A stretch of 64,000 nt of DNA from assembly GCA_963931605.1 (NCBI GenBank), contig OZ007031.1, forward strand, positions 496,001-560,000, read 5' to 3'. A program made the position numbers and the translations under genes. This DNA is from CALUOB01 sp944322305. Its GTDB lineage: Bacteria > Actinomycetota > Coriobacteriia > Coriobacteriales > Coriobacteriaceae. Shown piece by piece: positions 1-9,835 of this stretch. Each line of letters opens with the position of its first letter. The first letter of the stretch is position 1. The notes below the pieces were generated by a model. That model had not been told where the DNA came from and searched no databases. It saw only the letters and a program-made list of their open reading frames with translations.

Positions 1-23
1 ACGCGAGGACTAAGGGAGGAACC

Positions 24-557
24 ATGCCGGACATCAACGCTCGTATGGACAAGACCATCGACAGCCTCTTGCACCAGTTCTCCAAGGTGCGCACGGGCCG
101 CGCCAACGCGAGCATTCTCGCAGACATCACCGTCGACTACTACGGCGTTCCCACGCCCATCAACCAGATGGCCGCAGTGAAAGTTCCCGAGGCGCACATG
201 CTCGTGGTGGAGCCGTGGGACAAGTCGATCCTGAACGCGGTGGAGAAGGCCATCGCCGCCTCCGACCTGGGGATCACCCCCACCAACGACGGCACCTGCA
301 TCCGCCTGCCCTTCCCGGCGCCCACCGAGGAGCGCCGCCGCGAGCTGGTGCGCGAGTGCCGCGAGCTCGCTGAGCACGCGCGCGTCTCGATCCGCAACAT
401 CCGCCGCGAGGAGAACGCCAAGATCGAGCGCGACGAGGAGCTCTCCGAGGACGAGGTCCGTCGCGAGCAGGCCAAGGTTCAGAAGGCCACCGACACCTAC
501 GTGGCCAAGATCGAGAAGCTTCTGAAGGACAAAGAAGCCGAGGTCATGGAGATTTAA
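24..557 (+). CDS. frr: Ribosome recycling factor
   Basis: Cytosolic factor that acts with EF-G and IF3 to split the post-termination ribosome and free the mRNA. The 177-residue product has the usual RRF length (about 185) and order: an N-terminal helix with the KVRTGRA segment (about residues 21-27), a middle beta domain with the NDGTCIRLPFP strand, and a long charged C-terminal helical half (EERRRELV to the end). A GGAGG-like site lies about 5 bases before the ATG. It is the first gene in view and abuts uppS (stop at 555-557, next ATG at 558), so it is probably part of one operon that in related genomes begins with pyrH, outside the window. Confidence 0.96.
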   Translation: MPDINARMDKTIDSLLHQFSKVRTGRANASILADITVDYYGVPTPINQMAAVKVPEAHMLVVEPWDKSILNAVEKAIAASDLGITPTNDGTCIRLPFPAPTEERRRELVRECRELAEHARVSIRNIRREENAKIERDEELSEDEVRREQAKVQKATDTYVAKIEKLLKDKEAEVMEI

Positions 558-1343
558 ATGCAGGTGGACGAGGATAAGCTCGCGGCCTACTTCGCCGACG
601 AGCCGTCAGACGCGCCCTTCTCGCACTTGGACCGCACCCGGCTGCCGCGACACGTCTCCATCATCATGGACGGCAACGGCCGCTGGGCGCAGGCCCAGGG
701 GCTCAGCCGCAGCGAGGGGCACAAAGCGGGCATCGTTGCCCTGCGCGAGATCATCACCGCGAGCGTTCGCCTGGGCATCGACGTCCTGAGCGCTTACGCG
801 TTCTCCACCGAGAACTGGAACCGCCCGGCGCACGAGGTGAATGTGCTGATGCACTTGTTCGCCAAGACGTTCATCGACGAGCTGCCGCTGCTCAAGCGCG
901 AGAACGTGCGCGTGGTGTTTCTCGGCGACATTGAGGCGCTGCCCAAGAAGACGCGCGAGGTCTTTGAGTACGGCGTCGAGGCCTGCAAGGACCACACCGG
1001 CATGGTGCTCGCCCTGGCGGTGAACTACGGCGCCCGCGCCGAGCTGACGCGCGCCTGCCGCCTGCTGGCCCAAGACGTCGCCGCCGGGCGCGTCGATCCG
1101 GCGGCGATAGACGAGCGCGCGATCTCCTCGCGCCTCTACACTGCGGGCCTGCCCGACCCCGAGCTGGTGATTCGCACCTCGGGGGAGCTGCGCCTGTCTA
1201 ACTACCTGCTGTGGCAGGTGGCCTACGCTGAGTTTTACGTCACGGACACGTACTGGCCCGATTTCAACCGTTGGGACTACGTCCGCGCGCTGCTCTCGTT
1301 CGAGGGGCGCGACCGCCGTTTCGGCGGCCTTTCCAAGAAGTAA
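558..1343 (+). CDS. uppS: Isoprenyl transferase (undecaprenyl diphosphate synthase)
   Basis: Condenses farnesyl diphosphate with isopentenyl diphosphate into the polyprenyl diphosphate carrier used for peptidoglycan. The cis-prenyltransferase signatures are present: MDGNGRW at residues 37-43 with the diphosphate-binding Asp38, FSTENW, and the C-terminal RTSGELRLSN...WQ block followed by ending strands AEFYVTDTYWPDF. The length of 261 aa is slightly above usual because of about 25 extra N-terminal residues before the core. The ATG directly follows the frr stop and is preceded by GGAG within the frr end, suggesting translational coupling. It shares its operon with cdsA, dxr and ispG, all linked to isoprenoid or lipid precursors. 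Confidence 0.95.
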   Translation: MQVDEDKLAAYFADEPSDAPFSHLDRTRLPRHVSIIMDGNGRWAQAQGLSRSEGHKAGIVALREIITASVRLGIDVLSAYAFSTENWNRPAHEVNVLMHLFAKTFIDELPLLKRENVRVVFLGDIEALPKKTREVFEYGVEACKDHTGMVLALAVNYGARAELTRACRLLAQDVAAGRVDPAAIDERAISSRLYTAGLPDPELVIRTSGELRLSNYLLWQVAYAEFYVTDTYWPDFNRWDYVRALLSFEGRDRRFGGLSKK

Positions 1344-1348
1344 CCGCC

Positions 1349-1368
1349 GGCCGCCCGCATGGGCGGCC
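1349..1368 (+). repeat. Perfect 8-bp stem hairpin between uppS and cdsA
   Basis: An 8-bp perfect inverted repeat (GGCCGCCC / GGGCGGCC) with a 4-base loop GCAT. The first possible cdsA ATG (1359) overlaps the loop. Only two T residues follow, so it is a weak terminator at best; it could attenuate transcription or hide upstream starts. Confidence 0.6.
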
Positions 1369-1400
1369 TTACCATGCCGAGGATTGTTGTGAGGAACCAC

Positions 1401-2318
1401 GTGGAGGAGCATACCACCCTGCAGGAACAGCTTGAGGCGTTCGACCAGCCTGTGACCGCCGCCGAGGCCGACCAAGCGGCGCGCCGCCCGTCGCGCCAGC
1501 GCGAGGGCAGCGGATTCAAGGGCTTTTTAGTTCGCGCGTGGTTCGGCGTGCTGTACGCCGTGCTCTTCATCGCCTGCCTGCTGCTCGGTCGCTTCACCAC
1601 GGCTGTCTTCACCGCGCTGATGAGCTGGCTGTGCTGCTTTGAGTTCTATCGCATGATGCGCATCGACGGCAAGATGCCCAACGAGTTTCTGGGCCTTGTC
1701 GCGGCGGTGCTCTTTCCGCTGAGCGCCTTGGTGAGCCCTATTTTCCTCACGGCGCTGCTCTTTTTGCTCATCCTCTCCCTGGGGCTGTGGTACGTGTGGT
1801 CGCCGCGCACGCGCATCGCCGACGTGGCGGTGACGGCGTTCGGCCCGCTGTACACCGGCTTCATGCTCTCGGCCATCGTGCTGGTGCGCGACGCCGCGCC
1901 GGGCATGGCGGGCGCGCTGCTGGCCATCGGGGTCTGCGCGTCGCTGTGGGTGAGCGACTCGTGCGCCTACCTGGTTGGCAGCCGCTTCGGCAAGCACAAG
2001 ATGGTGCCCAAGATCAGTCCTAAGAAGTCCTGGGAGGGCTTTGCGGGAGGTCTTGCGGGCGGCGTGCTCATCTGGGTGATCCTGTGGGCCACCGGCCAGT
2101 TCAGGCTTGAGCTGTGGTACGCGGTGGTGTGCGGCCTGGTGGTCTCGGTCCTCGGCGTCTTCGGCGACCTCATCGCCTCGCGCATCAAGCGGGGCGCCGG
2201 CGTGAAAGACTCCGGCAACCTCATTCCCGGGCACGGTGGCATGCTCGACCGCAGCGACTCGCTCATCTTCGGCTGCATCACCGCCTACCTGCTGCTCATC
2301 ATCGGAGGGGTGCTCTAA
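1401..2318 (+). CDS. cdsA: Phosphatidate cytidylyltransferase
   Basis: Integral membrane enzyme making CDP-diacylglycerol from phosphatidate and CTP, the precursor for PgsA-type enzymes elsewhere in the window. The CDS signature is clear near the C-terminus (SRIKR, then KDSGNLIPGHGG, then LDRSDS, about residues 260-288), preceded by about seven hydrophobic segments. The start is uncertain. ATGs at 1359 and 1374 lie in or just after a hairpin and lack a Shine-Dalgarno, while GTG 1401 has GAGGA five bases upstream, so I prefer 1401. The N-terminus is a charged cytoplasmic extension of about 40 residues. The gene ends immediately before the dxr ATG. Confidence 0.93.
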   Translation: MEEHTTLQEQLEAFDQPVTAAEADQAARRPSRQREGSGFKGFLVRAWFGVLYAVLFIACLLLGRFTTAVFTALMSWLCCFEFYRMMRIDGKMPNEFLGLVAAVLFPLSALVSPIFLTALLFLLILSLGLWYVWSPRTRIADVAVTAFGPLYTGFMLSAIVLVRDAAPGMAGALLAIGVCASLWVSDSCAYLVGSRFGKHKMVPKISPKKSWEGFAGGLAGGVLIWVILWATGQFRLELWYAVVCGLVVSVLGVFGDLIASRIKRGAGVKDSGNLIPGHGGMLDRSDSLIFGCITAYLLLIIGGVL

Positions 2319-3503
2319 ATGACACGAAGCGAAAATGAGGCCGCGCCGAAGCTGCGCGTCGCCGTGCTCGGCTGCTCGGGCTCCATCGGCACGCAGACGC
2401 TCGACGTCTGCCGCCGGCATGCCGACAAGCTCCAGGTGGTCGCGCTTTCGGTGAACAGCTCCACGGCGTTTCTCGCCCAAGCGGCGCGCGAGTTCGGTGC
2501 TGCCCACGTGGCGGTGGCAAGCGAGGAGCACCGCCACGACGCGGCCCTTGCCGACCTGCCCCAAGGCTGCGCGCTTTCCTTTGGCGAGGAGGCGGTGGCC
2601 CGCTTGGCCGAGCTGCCTGAGGTCGACGTGGTCATCGTGGCGCTTGTGGGCGCCATCGGCGTCTGGTCGTGCGAGCGCGCGCTCAGGGCCGGCAAGCGCG
2701 TGGGCCTTGCCAACAAGGAGTCGCTCGTCATCGCCGGAGACCTCATCATGCCGCTCGCGGCGCGCTCGGGCGAGCTTATCCCGGTTGACTCCGAGCACTC
2801 GGCCATCTTCCAGTGCTACCGGGGCGAGAAGGCCGACCAGGCTCACGCCATCTGGCTCACCTGCTCGGGCGGGCCGTTCTTCGGCCGCAGCCGCGCAGAG
2901 CTTGCCGCGGTGACGCGCGAGGACGCGCTCGCGCACCCCACGTGGCAGATGGGCGCCAAGATCACGGTGGATTCGGCGACCCTCATGAACAAGGGCCTCG
3001 AGTGCATCGAGGCGCACCACCTCTTCGGGGTGGACATGGACTTCATCAACGTGCTGATCCAGCGCGAGAGCAAGATCCACTCCATGGTCGAGTATGCCGA
3101 CGGCTCGGTTATCGCCCACCTGGGCGCCTCGGACATGCGCATCCCCATCCAGTACGCCTTCTCCTGTCCCGACCGCTGGGACACCCCCTGCCCGCGCGTC
3201 GACTTCCGCACCCTGGGCGCACTCACCTTCGCCGCGCCCGACACCGAGGCCTTCCGCTGCCTTGCCCTCGCGCTTGAGGCGGGTCGCGCAGGCGGCACGT
3301 TGCCGTGCGTGCTCAACGCGGCCAACGAGGTGGCCGTGGCGGCCTTCCTTTCAGGTTCCTGCAGCTTCACCGACATCGACGCGGCGGTCGAGCACGCCAT
3401 GGATCATCACGACCGGATGCGGGTAGAGTCCCTAGAGCAGCTATGGGACATCGACCGCGCGGCGCGCACCGAGACCGCGCGGTTCTTGCAAGCTAGGAGT
3501 TAG
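2319..3503 (+). CDS. dxr: 1-deoxy-D-xylulose-5-phosphate reductoisomerase
   Basis: Second step of the methylerythritol phosphate pathway: converts DXP to MEP using NADPH and a divalent metal. The nucleotide-binding GCSGSIGTQTL loop lies at residues 18-28, followed by LANKESLV, the metal/substrate motif PVDSEHSA (about 156), LTCSGGPF and the SATLMNKGLE...EAHHLF block. The length of 394 aa is normal. The ATG follows the cdsA stop directly, with GGAGGGG upstream in the cdsA end. With ispG downstream and ispH at 20579, three MEP-pathway genes are in this window. Confidence 0.97.
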   Translation: MTRSENEAAPKLRVAVLGCSGSIGTQTLDVCRRHADKLQVVALSVNSSTAFLAQAAREFGAAHVAVASEEHRHDAALADLPQGCALSFGEEAVARLAELPEVDVVIVALVGAIGVWSCERALRAGKRVGLANKESLVIAGDLIMPLAARSGELIPVDSEHSAIFQCYRGEKADQAHAIWLTCSGGPFFGRSRAELAAVTREDALAHPTWQMGAKITVDSATLMNKGLECIEAHHLFGVDMDFINVLIQRESKIHSMVEYADGSVIAHLGASDMRIPIQYAFSCPDRWDTPCPRVDFRTLGALTFAAPDTEAFRCLALALEAGRAGGTLPCVLNAANEVAVAAFLSGSCSFTDIDAAVEHAMDHHDRMRVESLEQLWDIDRAARTETARFLQARS

Positions 3504-3504
3504 T

Positions 3505-4872
3505 GTGGACACGCTCGTCACCGTCGTCACGTCCCTGTTCTGGTTCGTGGTGATCATCTCCGTGCTCGTCTTCGTACACGAGGGCGGGCACTTTCTCGCT
3601 GCGCGCGCCTGCGGGGTGCGCGTGACGGAGTTTTTCCTCGGCATGCCGTGCCGCTTCAACCTGCACCACGTCTCGCGTCGCATCGGCACCAAGTTCGGCG
3701 TCACCCCGCTGCTTATCGGTGGCTATGCCATGATCTGCGGCATGGAGCCCTTCGAAGACGAGCTGGGGCCGGACGCCCTGGCGCTTATCCACGAGCACGG
3801 GCGCCTGAGCACCTCCGAGCTCGCCGAAGCCCTCTCCATAGACGAGGACCGGGCGCTCAACCTTTGCGTGGGCCTCATGGGCTGGGGGTCGGTCGCCCCG
3901 TACTACGACGAGGGGGCGGGCGAGAAGCCCGACGGCAAGTATTACGCCACCACCTACGAGGCTATGCCGCGCGACGCGGCGGGCAGCACCATCTACGACG
4001 GCAAGCGTTTCGACCGCGCGCACGCAACCGCGCAAGGCGAGGCGTGGGTGCCTCCGTACGGCGCCGAGGCGTTCTTCGCGGCTGAGAAGCGCCGCACGTA
4101 CTTGGGCGTGGGCTTTTGGAAGCGCGCCTTCATGCTGGTCGCCGGCATCGCGGTCAACATCGCGGTAGGCTTCCTTCTGATGATGAGCGTGTTCTCCGTC
4201 ATCGGCTACGACGTGGCCTACGACGTGAACCAGGTCGGCGCCGTCGAGGCGGGCTCGCAGGCCGAGAAGATCGGCATCGAGCCCGGCGACCGCATCCTGT
4301 CTGTCGGCAGCCTTAAGACCAACACCTGGAGCGAGCTTACCGCCGCGATCGACGCTGTGGCCGGCACCGGCCCGGTCGAGGTAACCTTCGAGCATAACGG
4401 CCAGGACAACACCGCCACGGTCGACCTCTCCGAGGACGAGCTGCTCGGCATCTCGGTCATGCGGGAGCACGTGACGCTCAACGTGGTCGACTCCGCGCGC
4501 GTGGCGTGGGCCACCGTCAGCGCAACCGCCCAGGCCATCGGGCGGCTGCTGATACCCTCGCAGACCATGGAGGTCTTGAGCCAGTCCACCTCGATGGTTG
4601 GCATCGCGGTGATGTCGGGGCAGGCGGCCTCGGCAGGTGCGGCTACGCTCATCAGCTTCGCGGCGGCGCTGTCGTTCTCGCTTGGCTTCATGAACCTGCT
4701 GCCCATCCCGCCGCTTGACGGGGGCAAGCTCCTCATCGAGGTTATCCAGGCGGTAACGCGCCGCAAGGTGCCGATGCGCGTGCAGATGGCCGTCACCTAT
4801 GTGGGCGTAGGGCTTCTGGTGCTGCTGTTCGTGTTCATGCTGAGGCAGGATATCCTGCGGCTCTTCTTCTAG
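3505..4872 (+). CDS. rseP: Site-2 (M50/RseP-type) membrane metalloprotease with a large insert
   Basis: Intramembrane zinc protease of the S2P family. HEGGH at residues 25-29 in the first membrane helix gives the zinc ligands and catalytic Glu, and NLLPIPPLDGG (about 397-407) gives the third ligand Asp. A single PDZ domain lies at about 233-315. Unusually, about 115 residues (about 82-198) lie between the first helix and the FWKR...GIAVNIAVG helix. Part of this, about 90-136, reads like a small winged helix (LSTSELAEALSIDEDRALNL). The start is GTG 3505 with AGGAG just upstream, one base after the dxr stop. The context dxr-rseP-ispG is widely conserved. The substrate is unknown; an anti-sigma factor is the family precedent. 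Confidence 0.9.
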   Translation: MDTLVTVVTSLFWFVVIISVLVFVHEGGHFLAARACGVRVTEFFLGMPCRFNLHHVSRRIGTKFGVTPLLIGGYAMICGMEPFEDELGPDALALIHEHGRLSTSELAEALSIDEDRALNLCVGLMGWGSVAPYYDEGAGEKPDGKYYATTYEAMPRDAAGSTIYDGKRFDRAHATAQGEAWVPPYGAEAFFAAEKRRTYLGVGFWKRAFMLVAGIAVNIAVGFLLMMSVFSVIGYDVAYDVNQVGAVEAGSQAEKIGIEPGDRILSVGSLKTNTWSELTAAIDAVAGTGPVEVTFEHNGQDNTATVDLSEDELLGISVMREHVTLNVVDSARVAWATVSATAQAIGRLLIPSQTMEVLSQSTSMVGIAVMSGQAASAGAATLISFAAALSFSLGFMNLLPIPPLDGGKLLIEVIQAVTRRKVPMRVQMAVTYVGVGLLVLLFVFMLRQDILRLFF

Positions 4873-4896
4873 CAGCGTAAAGGCAAGGGGGTTGGT

Positions 4897-5973
4897 ATGA
4901 AGGCACAGGAAAGCGGGGGTGCGCCGCGCGCTGCAACGCGTCCGGCGCAGGTGGGCTCCGTTCAGATCGGCGGCGGTGCTCCGGTGGTGGTGCAGTCGAT
5001 GACCTGCACGCCCACCGAGGACGCCGCGGCCACGCTCGCGCAGGTGCGCGCGCTTGCCGCTGCGGGCTGCGACATCGTGCGCGTGACGCTGCCGAACGTT
5101 GCTGCGGTGCCTTCGTTTGCGCGCGTCTGCGCCAAGAGCCCGGTGCCCGTTGTGGCCGACATACATTTCGACTACCGCCTGGCCATAGCGGCCGCCGAGT
5201 CCGGGGCGGCAAAGCTCCGCATCAATCCCGGCAACATCGGCTCGTGGGACAAGGTGGACGCCGTGATCGACGCGGCGGGGGAACACGGCTGCGCCATCCG
5301 CATCGGCGTCAACGCCGGTTCGCTCGACCCCGCGGTTGACGCGCGCGAGGGTCTCACGCTGCCCGAGAAGCTTGTGGCCTCCTCGGTGGAGTTCGTGCGG
5401 CATTTCGAGAACCGCGGGTTCAGCAACATCGTGCTCTCTGCCAAGGCGCACGACGTCGTCACCACCATCGAGACGTACCGCGCCCTTTCGCGCGAGCTCC
5501 CGCAGGTCCCGCTGCATTTGGGCGTGACCGAGGCCGGCACGCGCGGGCAGGGCACCATCAAGAACGCCGTGGCGCTGGGCGTGCTGCTTTCCGAGGGCAT
5601 CGGCGACACCCTGCGCGTCTCGCTCACTGCCGATCCCGTGGAAGAGGTCCCCGTGGCCTGGGGCATCCTTCAGGCGCTGGGCCTGCGCCGCCACGGCCCC
5701 GAGATCATCTCGTGCCCAACCTGCGGGCGCACCCAGGTCGACCTCATTCCCATCGCCGAGGAGGTGGAGCGGCGCCTGCGCGGCGTTGACAAGCCCATCT
5801 CGGTCGCCGTGATGGGTTGCGTGGTAAACGGCCCGGGCGAGGCGCGTGGCGCCGACATCGGCGTAGCCTGCGGTCGCGGTTCGGCGCTGCTCTTCAAGAA
5901 GGGCGAGGTCGTGCGCAAGATCTCCGAGGACGCCATCGTAGAGGAGCTCATGCGCGAGATCGAAGCGCTGTAG
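4897..5973 (+). CDS. ispG: 4-hydroxy-3-methylbut-2-en-1-yl diphosphate synthase
   Basis: Penultimate MEP-pathway step: an iron-sulfur enzyme converting MEcPP to HMBPP. The 4Fe-4S ligands are visible in SCPTCG (Cys273, Cys276) and MGCVVNGPGE (Cys308 and the following Glu). The TIM-barrel half shows the ADIHFDYRLA and INPGNIG segments. The 358-aa length matches the short bacterial type without the plant/Chlamydia insert. The ATG has a G-rich Shine-Dalgarno (GGGGGTTGG). The gene is the last of the frr-ispG run and is followed by a GC-rich palindrome. Confidence 0.97.
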   Translation: MKAQESGGAPRAATRPAQVGSVQIGGGAPVVVQSMTCTPTEDAAATLAQVRALAAAGCDIVRVTLPNVAAVPSFARVCAKSPVPVVADIHFDYRLAIAAAESGAAKLRINPGNIGSWDKVDAVIDAAGEHGCAIRIGVNAGSLDPAVDAREGLTLPEKLVASSVEFVRHFENRGFSNIVLSAKAHDVVTTIETYRALSRELPQVPLHLGVTEAGTRGQGTIKNAVALGVLLSEGIGDTLRVSLTADPVEEVPVAWGILQALGLRRHGPEIISCPTCGRTQVDLIPIAEEVERRLRGVDKPISVAVMGCVVNGPGEARGADIGVACGRGSALLFKKGEVVRKISEDAIVEELMREIEAL

Positions 5974-6019
5974 GCGAGATTCTCAAGGGTCCTTGTCGAT
6001 AAAAACAGTACGTGCGCCC

Positions 6020-6038
6020 GGCCCCGGCCGGGGCCTTT
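6020..6038 (+). terminator. GC palindrome downstream of ispG
   Basis: A 16-base perfect palindrome (GGCCCCGGCCGGGGCC) is followed by only TTT, about 47 bases after the ispG stop. It may terminate the frr-ispG transcript, but the short T run makes this tentative. The rest of 5974-6360 holds the long hairpin at 6113-6227 and no convincing gene. Confidence 0.4.
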
Positions 6039-6112
6039 GAGGTTCTCGCTGCGCTCGCTCCTCTTTATGACATTCTCGCGCATGCGCTTTAAAGCTGCAT
6101 GGCAATGCTCCA

Positions 6113-6227
6113 GGGCGCCTTCGGCGGCAAGGCTCCGCCGAGTTCTGAGCCCGCCTTTTCGCAGGGCGTAAGCCCGCGAAAAGACTGCGGGCGATCACGA
6201 GGCGGAGCCTTGCCGCCGAAGGCGCCC
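6113..6227 (+). repeat. Long hairpin element, H family copy 0
   Basis: Two perfectly complementary 27-base arms (6113-6139 and 6201-6227) enclose a 61-base interior that contains its own hairpin (6155-6183). The interior aligns loosely with the four better-conserved H copies at 32832, 32977, 36383 and 36532, sharing TTCTGAGC near its left end, GCCT, a central GC stem and GCGnGCGA near its right end. The arm sequence is unlike the other copies. It lies between ispG and proS and has no T tract, so it is not a simple terminator. Confidence 0.75.
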
Positions 6228-6360
6228 GTCCAAGCGGAAAGCGCTTTTATCGTCCGCTGAATTTTATGCCGGCTGGTACGGTGAAATCCAAGCGCCCGCT
6301 CGCATGCGCTATCATGCTGTAGATCTATCGTTTTGCATCCGTTTCGGGGAGGAGACCCTC

Positions 6361-8097
<1,737 letters not shown>

Positions 8098-8107
8098 GGG
8101 AACCGCT

Positions 8108-9130
8108 ATGGGCTATGCCGAACTTGCCGCGGCTGCGCGGGGAAAGATGGGGCCGCACTGCAAGGCCTGCCCGGTGTGCGACGGACGCGCCTGCCGCGGG
8201 GTCATCCCCGGCCCTGGCGCTAAAGGGGCAGGCCGTGTGGCTGAGCGCAACTACGAGGCGTGGCAGGGCGTCACGGTAAACATGGACACCTTCCATGATC
8301 CGTTTGCCGCCGACACGCGCTTCTCGTTTTTCGGCCGCGAGCTTTCTGCGCCCATCATGGTCGGGCCGGTGGGCGACGTGCGGCGCCATTACGGCAGCGC
8401 GCTCACCATGGACGCCTACAACGAAATCGTGGTTGCCGGTGCGCGTGAGGCCGGCACCATCGCTTGGACAGGCGACGGCGTTGACCCGGGTATTTACCGC
8501 TACGCGTGTCAATGCATTGACGAGGTGGGCGGTGCCGGCGTGGCGGTGTGCAAGCCGTGGTCGGCCGACGTGGTGGCCGAGAAGGTTGCGCTCGCGCGCG
8601 AGGCGGGTGTCGCGGCGCTTGCGATGGACGTCGACTCTGCGGGCCTGCCTTTTTTGAAGGGCGCGGTGCCGCCGGCGGGCCCGAAGTCGGTTGAGGCGCT
8701 GGCCGAGATCATCGGCAGCTGCGGCATGCCGTTTATCGTAAAGGGCGTGATGACGCCTGCGGCGGCGCTCGCTGCGCGTGAGGCGGGGGCGGCCGGCATC
8801 GTGGTCTCAAACCACGGCGGCCGTGTGCTCGACGGGTGTCCGCCCACGGCCTACGTGCTGCCCGAGATCGTAGCGAGCATTCCCGACGACCTGCTCGTGC
8901 TGGTGGACGGCGGCATTCGCAGCGGCCTCGACGTGTTCCGCGCGCTGGCGATGGGTGCACACGCGGTTTTGGTGTGCCGACCCTTCGTGGTGGCCGCCTA
9001 CGGTGGGGGAGCCGCAGGCGTTGCGGCATACCATGCGCAGCTTACCGAGGAGCTCAAGGATGTCATGGAGATGTGCGGCGCGGCAACGCTCGCCGACATT
9101 TCCGGTGAGATGATCTACGAGATGGCGTAA
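8108..9130 (+). CDS. FMN-dependent alpha-hydroxy-acid oxidoreductase with N-terminal Cys cluster
   Basis: Member of the LldD/lactate oxidase/glycolate oxidase TIM-barrel family; it oxidises a 2-hydroxy acid using FMN. FMN and substrate residues are visible: the Lys in FIVKGV, SNHGGR with His236, and the phosphate-binding DGGIRSG and GAHAVLV segments. The protein (340 aa) starts with an unusual cysteine cluster, Cys18, Cys21, Cys24 and Cys29 (CKACPVCDGRAC), which could bind a metal or Fe-S cluster; classical lactate oxidases lack this. The start ATG 8108 lies 10 bases after the proS stop with GGGAACC upstream, so it is probably co-transcribed with proS. The substrate is not determinable from sequence. 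Confidence 0.82.
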   Translation: MGYAELAAAARGKMGPHCKACPVCDGRACRGVIPGPGAKGAGRVAERNYEAWQGVTVNMDTFHDPFAADTRFSFFGRELSAPIMVGPVGDVRRHYGSALTMDAYNEIVVAGAREAGTIAWTGDGVDPGIYRYACQCIDEVGGAGVAVCKPWSADVVAEKVALAREAGVAALAMDVDSAGLPFLKGAVPPAGPKSVEALAEIIGSCGMPFIVKGVMTPAAALAAREAGAAGIVVSNHGGRVLDGCPPTAYVLPEIVASIPDDLLVLVDGGIRSGLDVFRALAMGAHAVLVCRPFVVAAYGGGAAGVAAYHAQLTEELKDVMEMCGAATLADISGEMIYEMA

Positions 9131-9425
9131 GCGCGGTATACAGCGCGTTGAGCGGGGTTCAGATGCCATGCGGCGTTTGGACCCCGCATATGTTTGCAGG
9201 GGCGAGGTGGGGGACGGTTGACCACGGTTATCGCCTAAGCCCGTAGTTGATCGCGAGAACGACAGGTAAATCTCGTTTGGTCGCATTAGTGTCACGTAAC
9301 GCTCAGATTTCCGGAAGCTACGTGCAGTTCGAGCGTCAAACTTTTCTGACAATGACGGAAGCGCGTCTATCCACGTCTTTTCTTCACGGGAGAAAGATGC
9401 GATCAGGCTCTTGGCCCTTTTGGCA
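9131..9425. other. Intergenic stretch downstream of the oxidase
   Basis: No convincing gene. A hairpin at 9152-9187 (GCGGGGT paired with ACCCCGC, with further internal pairing) may end the proS-oxidase transcript but has no T run. The open frames that cross here overlap the tRNA-Ala and are rejected. Confidence 0.5.
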
Positions 9426-9459
9426 AAAGAAAACCCACAGGGTTAAAACCTGCGGGTTG
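9426..9459 (-). terminator. Rho-independent terminator of tRNA-Ala copy 1
   Basis: Read on the minus strand just past the CCA end: a 9-bp stem (ACCCGCAGG / CCTGTGGGT, one G-U pair) followed by TTTTCTTTT. Confidence 0.8.
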
Positions 9460-9470
9460 CTGATTCGAAG

Positions 9471-9546
9471 TGGTGGAGACAGCGGGGCTCGAACCCGCGA
9501 CCTCTTGACTGCCAGTCAAGCGCTCTCCCAGCTGAGCTATGCCCCC
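9471..9546 (-). tRNA. tRNA-Ala (anticodon GGC), copy 1
   Basis: A 76-nt cloverleaf with an encoded CCA. The acceptor GGGGGCA pairs with TGTCTCC and contains the G3-U70 wobble that defines alanine identity. The anticodon stem CTTGA/TCAAG holds loop CTGGCAG, giving anticodon GGC for GCC codons, and the T loop is TTCGAGC. It has its own promoter (9563-9591) and terminator (9426-9459). It is identical to the copy at 10692-10767. Confidence 0.97.
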
Positions 9547-9562
9547 ATGTGGTGCGAGAAGT

Positions 9563-9591
9563 ACTATACGGAAAACCCCGGGCGATTGCAA
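9563..9591 (-). promoter_or_regulatory. Promoter of tRNA-Ala copy 1
   Basis: On the minus strand, -35 TTGCAA (9586-9591), a 17-base spacer and -10 TATAGT (9563-9568), about 17 bases before the tRNA. The same boxes and spacing occur upstream of tRNA-Ala copy 2. Confidence 0.82.
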
Positions 9592-9835
9592 GAAGAAACT
9601 ATAACTTTTTGCAGCGGACCTTTATGGAGCCGCGCAGGAGAAGCCTGGCGCCAGTGCTTGAGCCGTAGCAACACGTTGTCAAAGCGTAGCATCACGTTGT
9701 CAAAGCCATGTGCCTGCACGACGTCGCCAGGGGCAGATTATCCCTTGCATCAGAGCATAACGGGTCGTCGGGGGGGGGGTATCCTAAGCGTAACGTCCGC
9801 CGAGAGAAACGCGTGGTTGCGGAAAGGCGTTGATT

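Noticed and set aside
1527..3119. Long minus-strand frame opposite cdsA and dxr
   Set aside because: Mirror of GC-rich codon use in genuine genes; low-complexity His/Arg/Ala/Asp-rich translation without family motifs.
6113..6227. T-box leader of proS
   Set aside because: No specifier loop or antiterminator T-box sequence was recognised; the structure fits the H-family hairpin instead.
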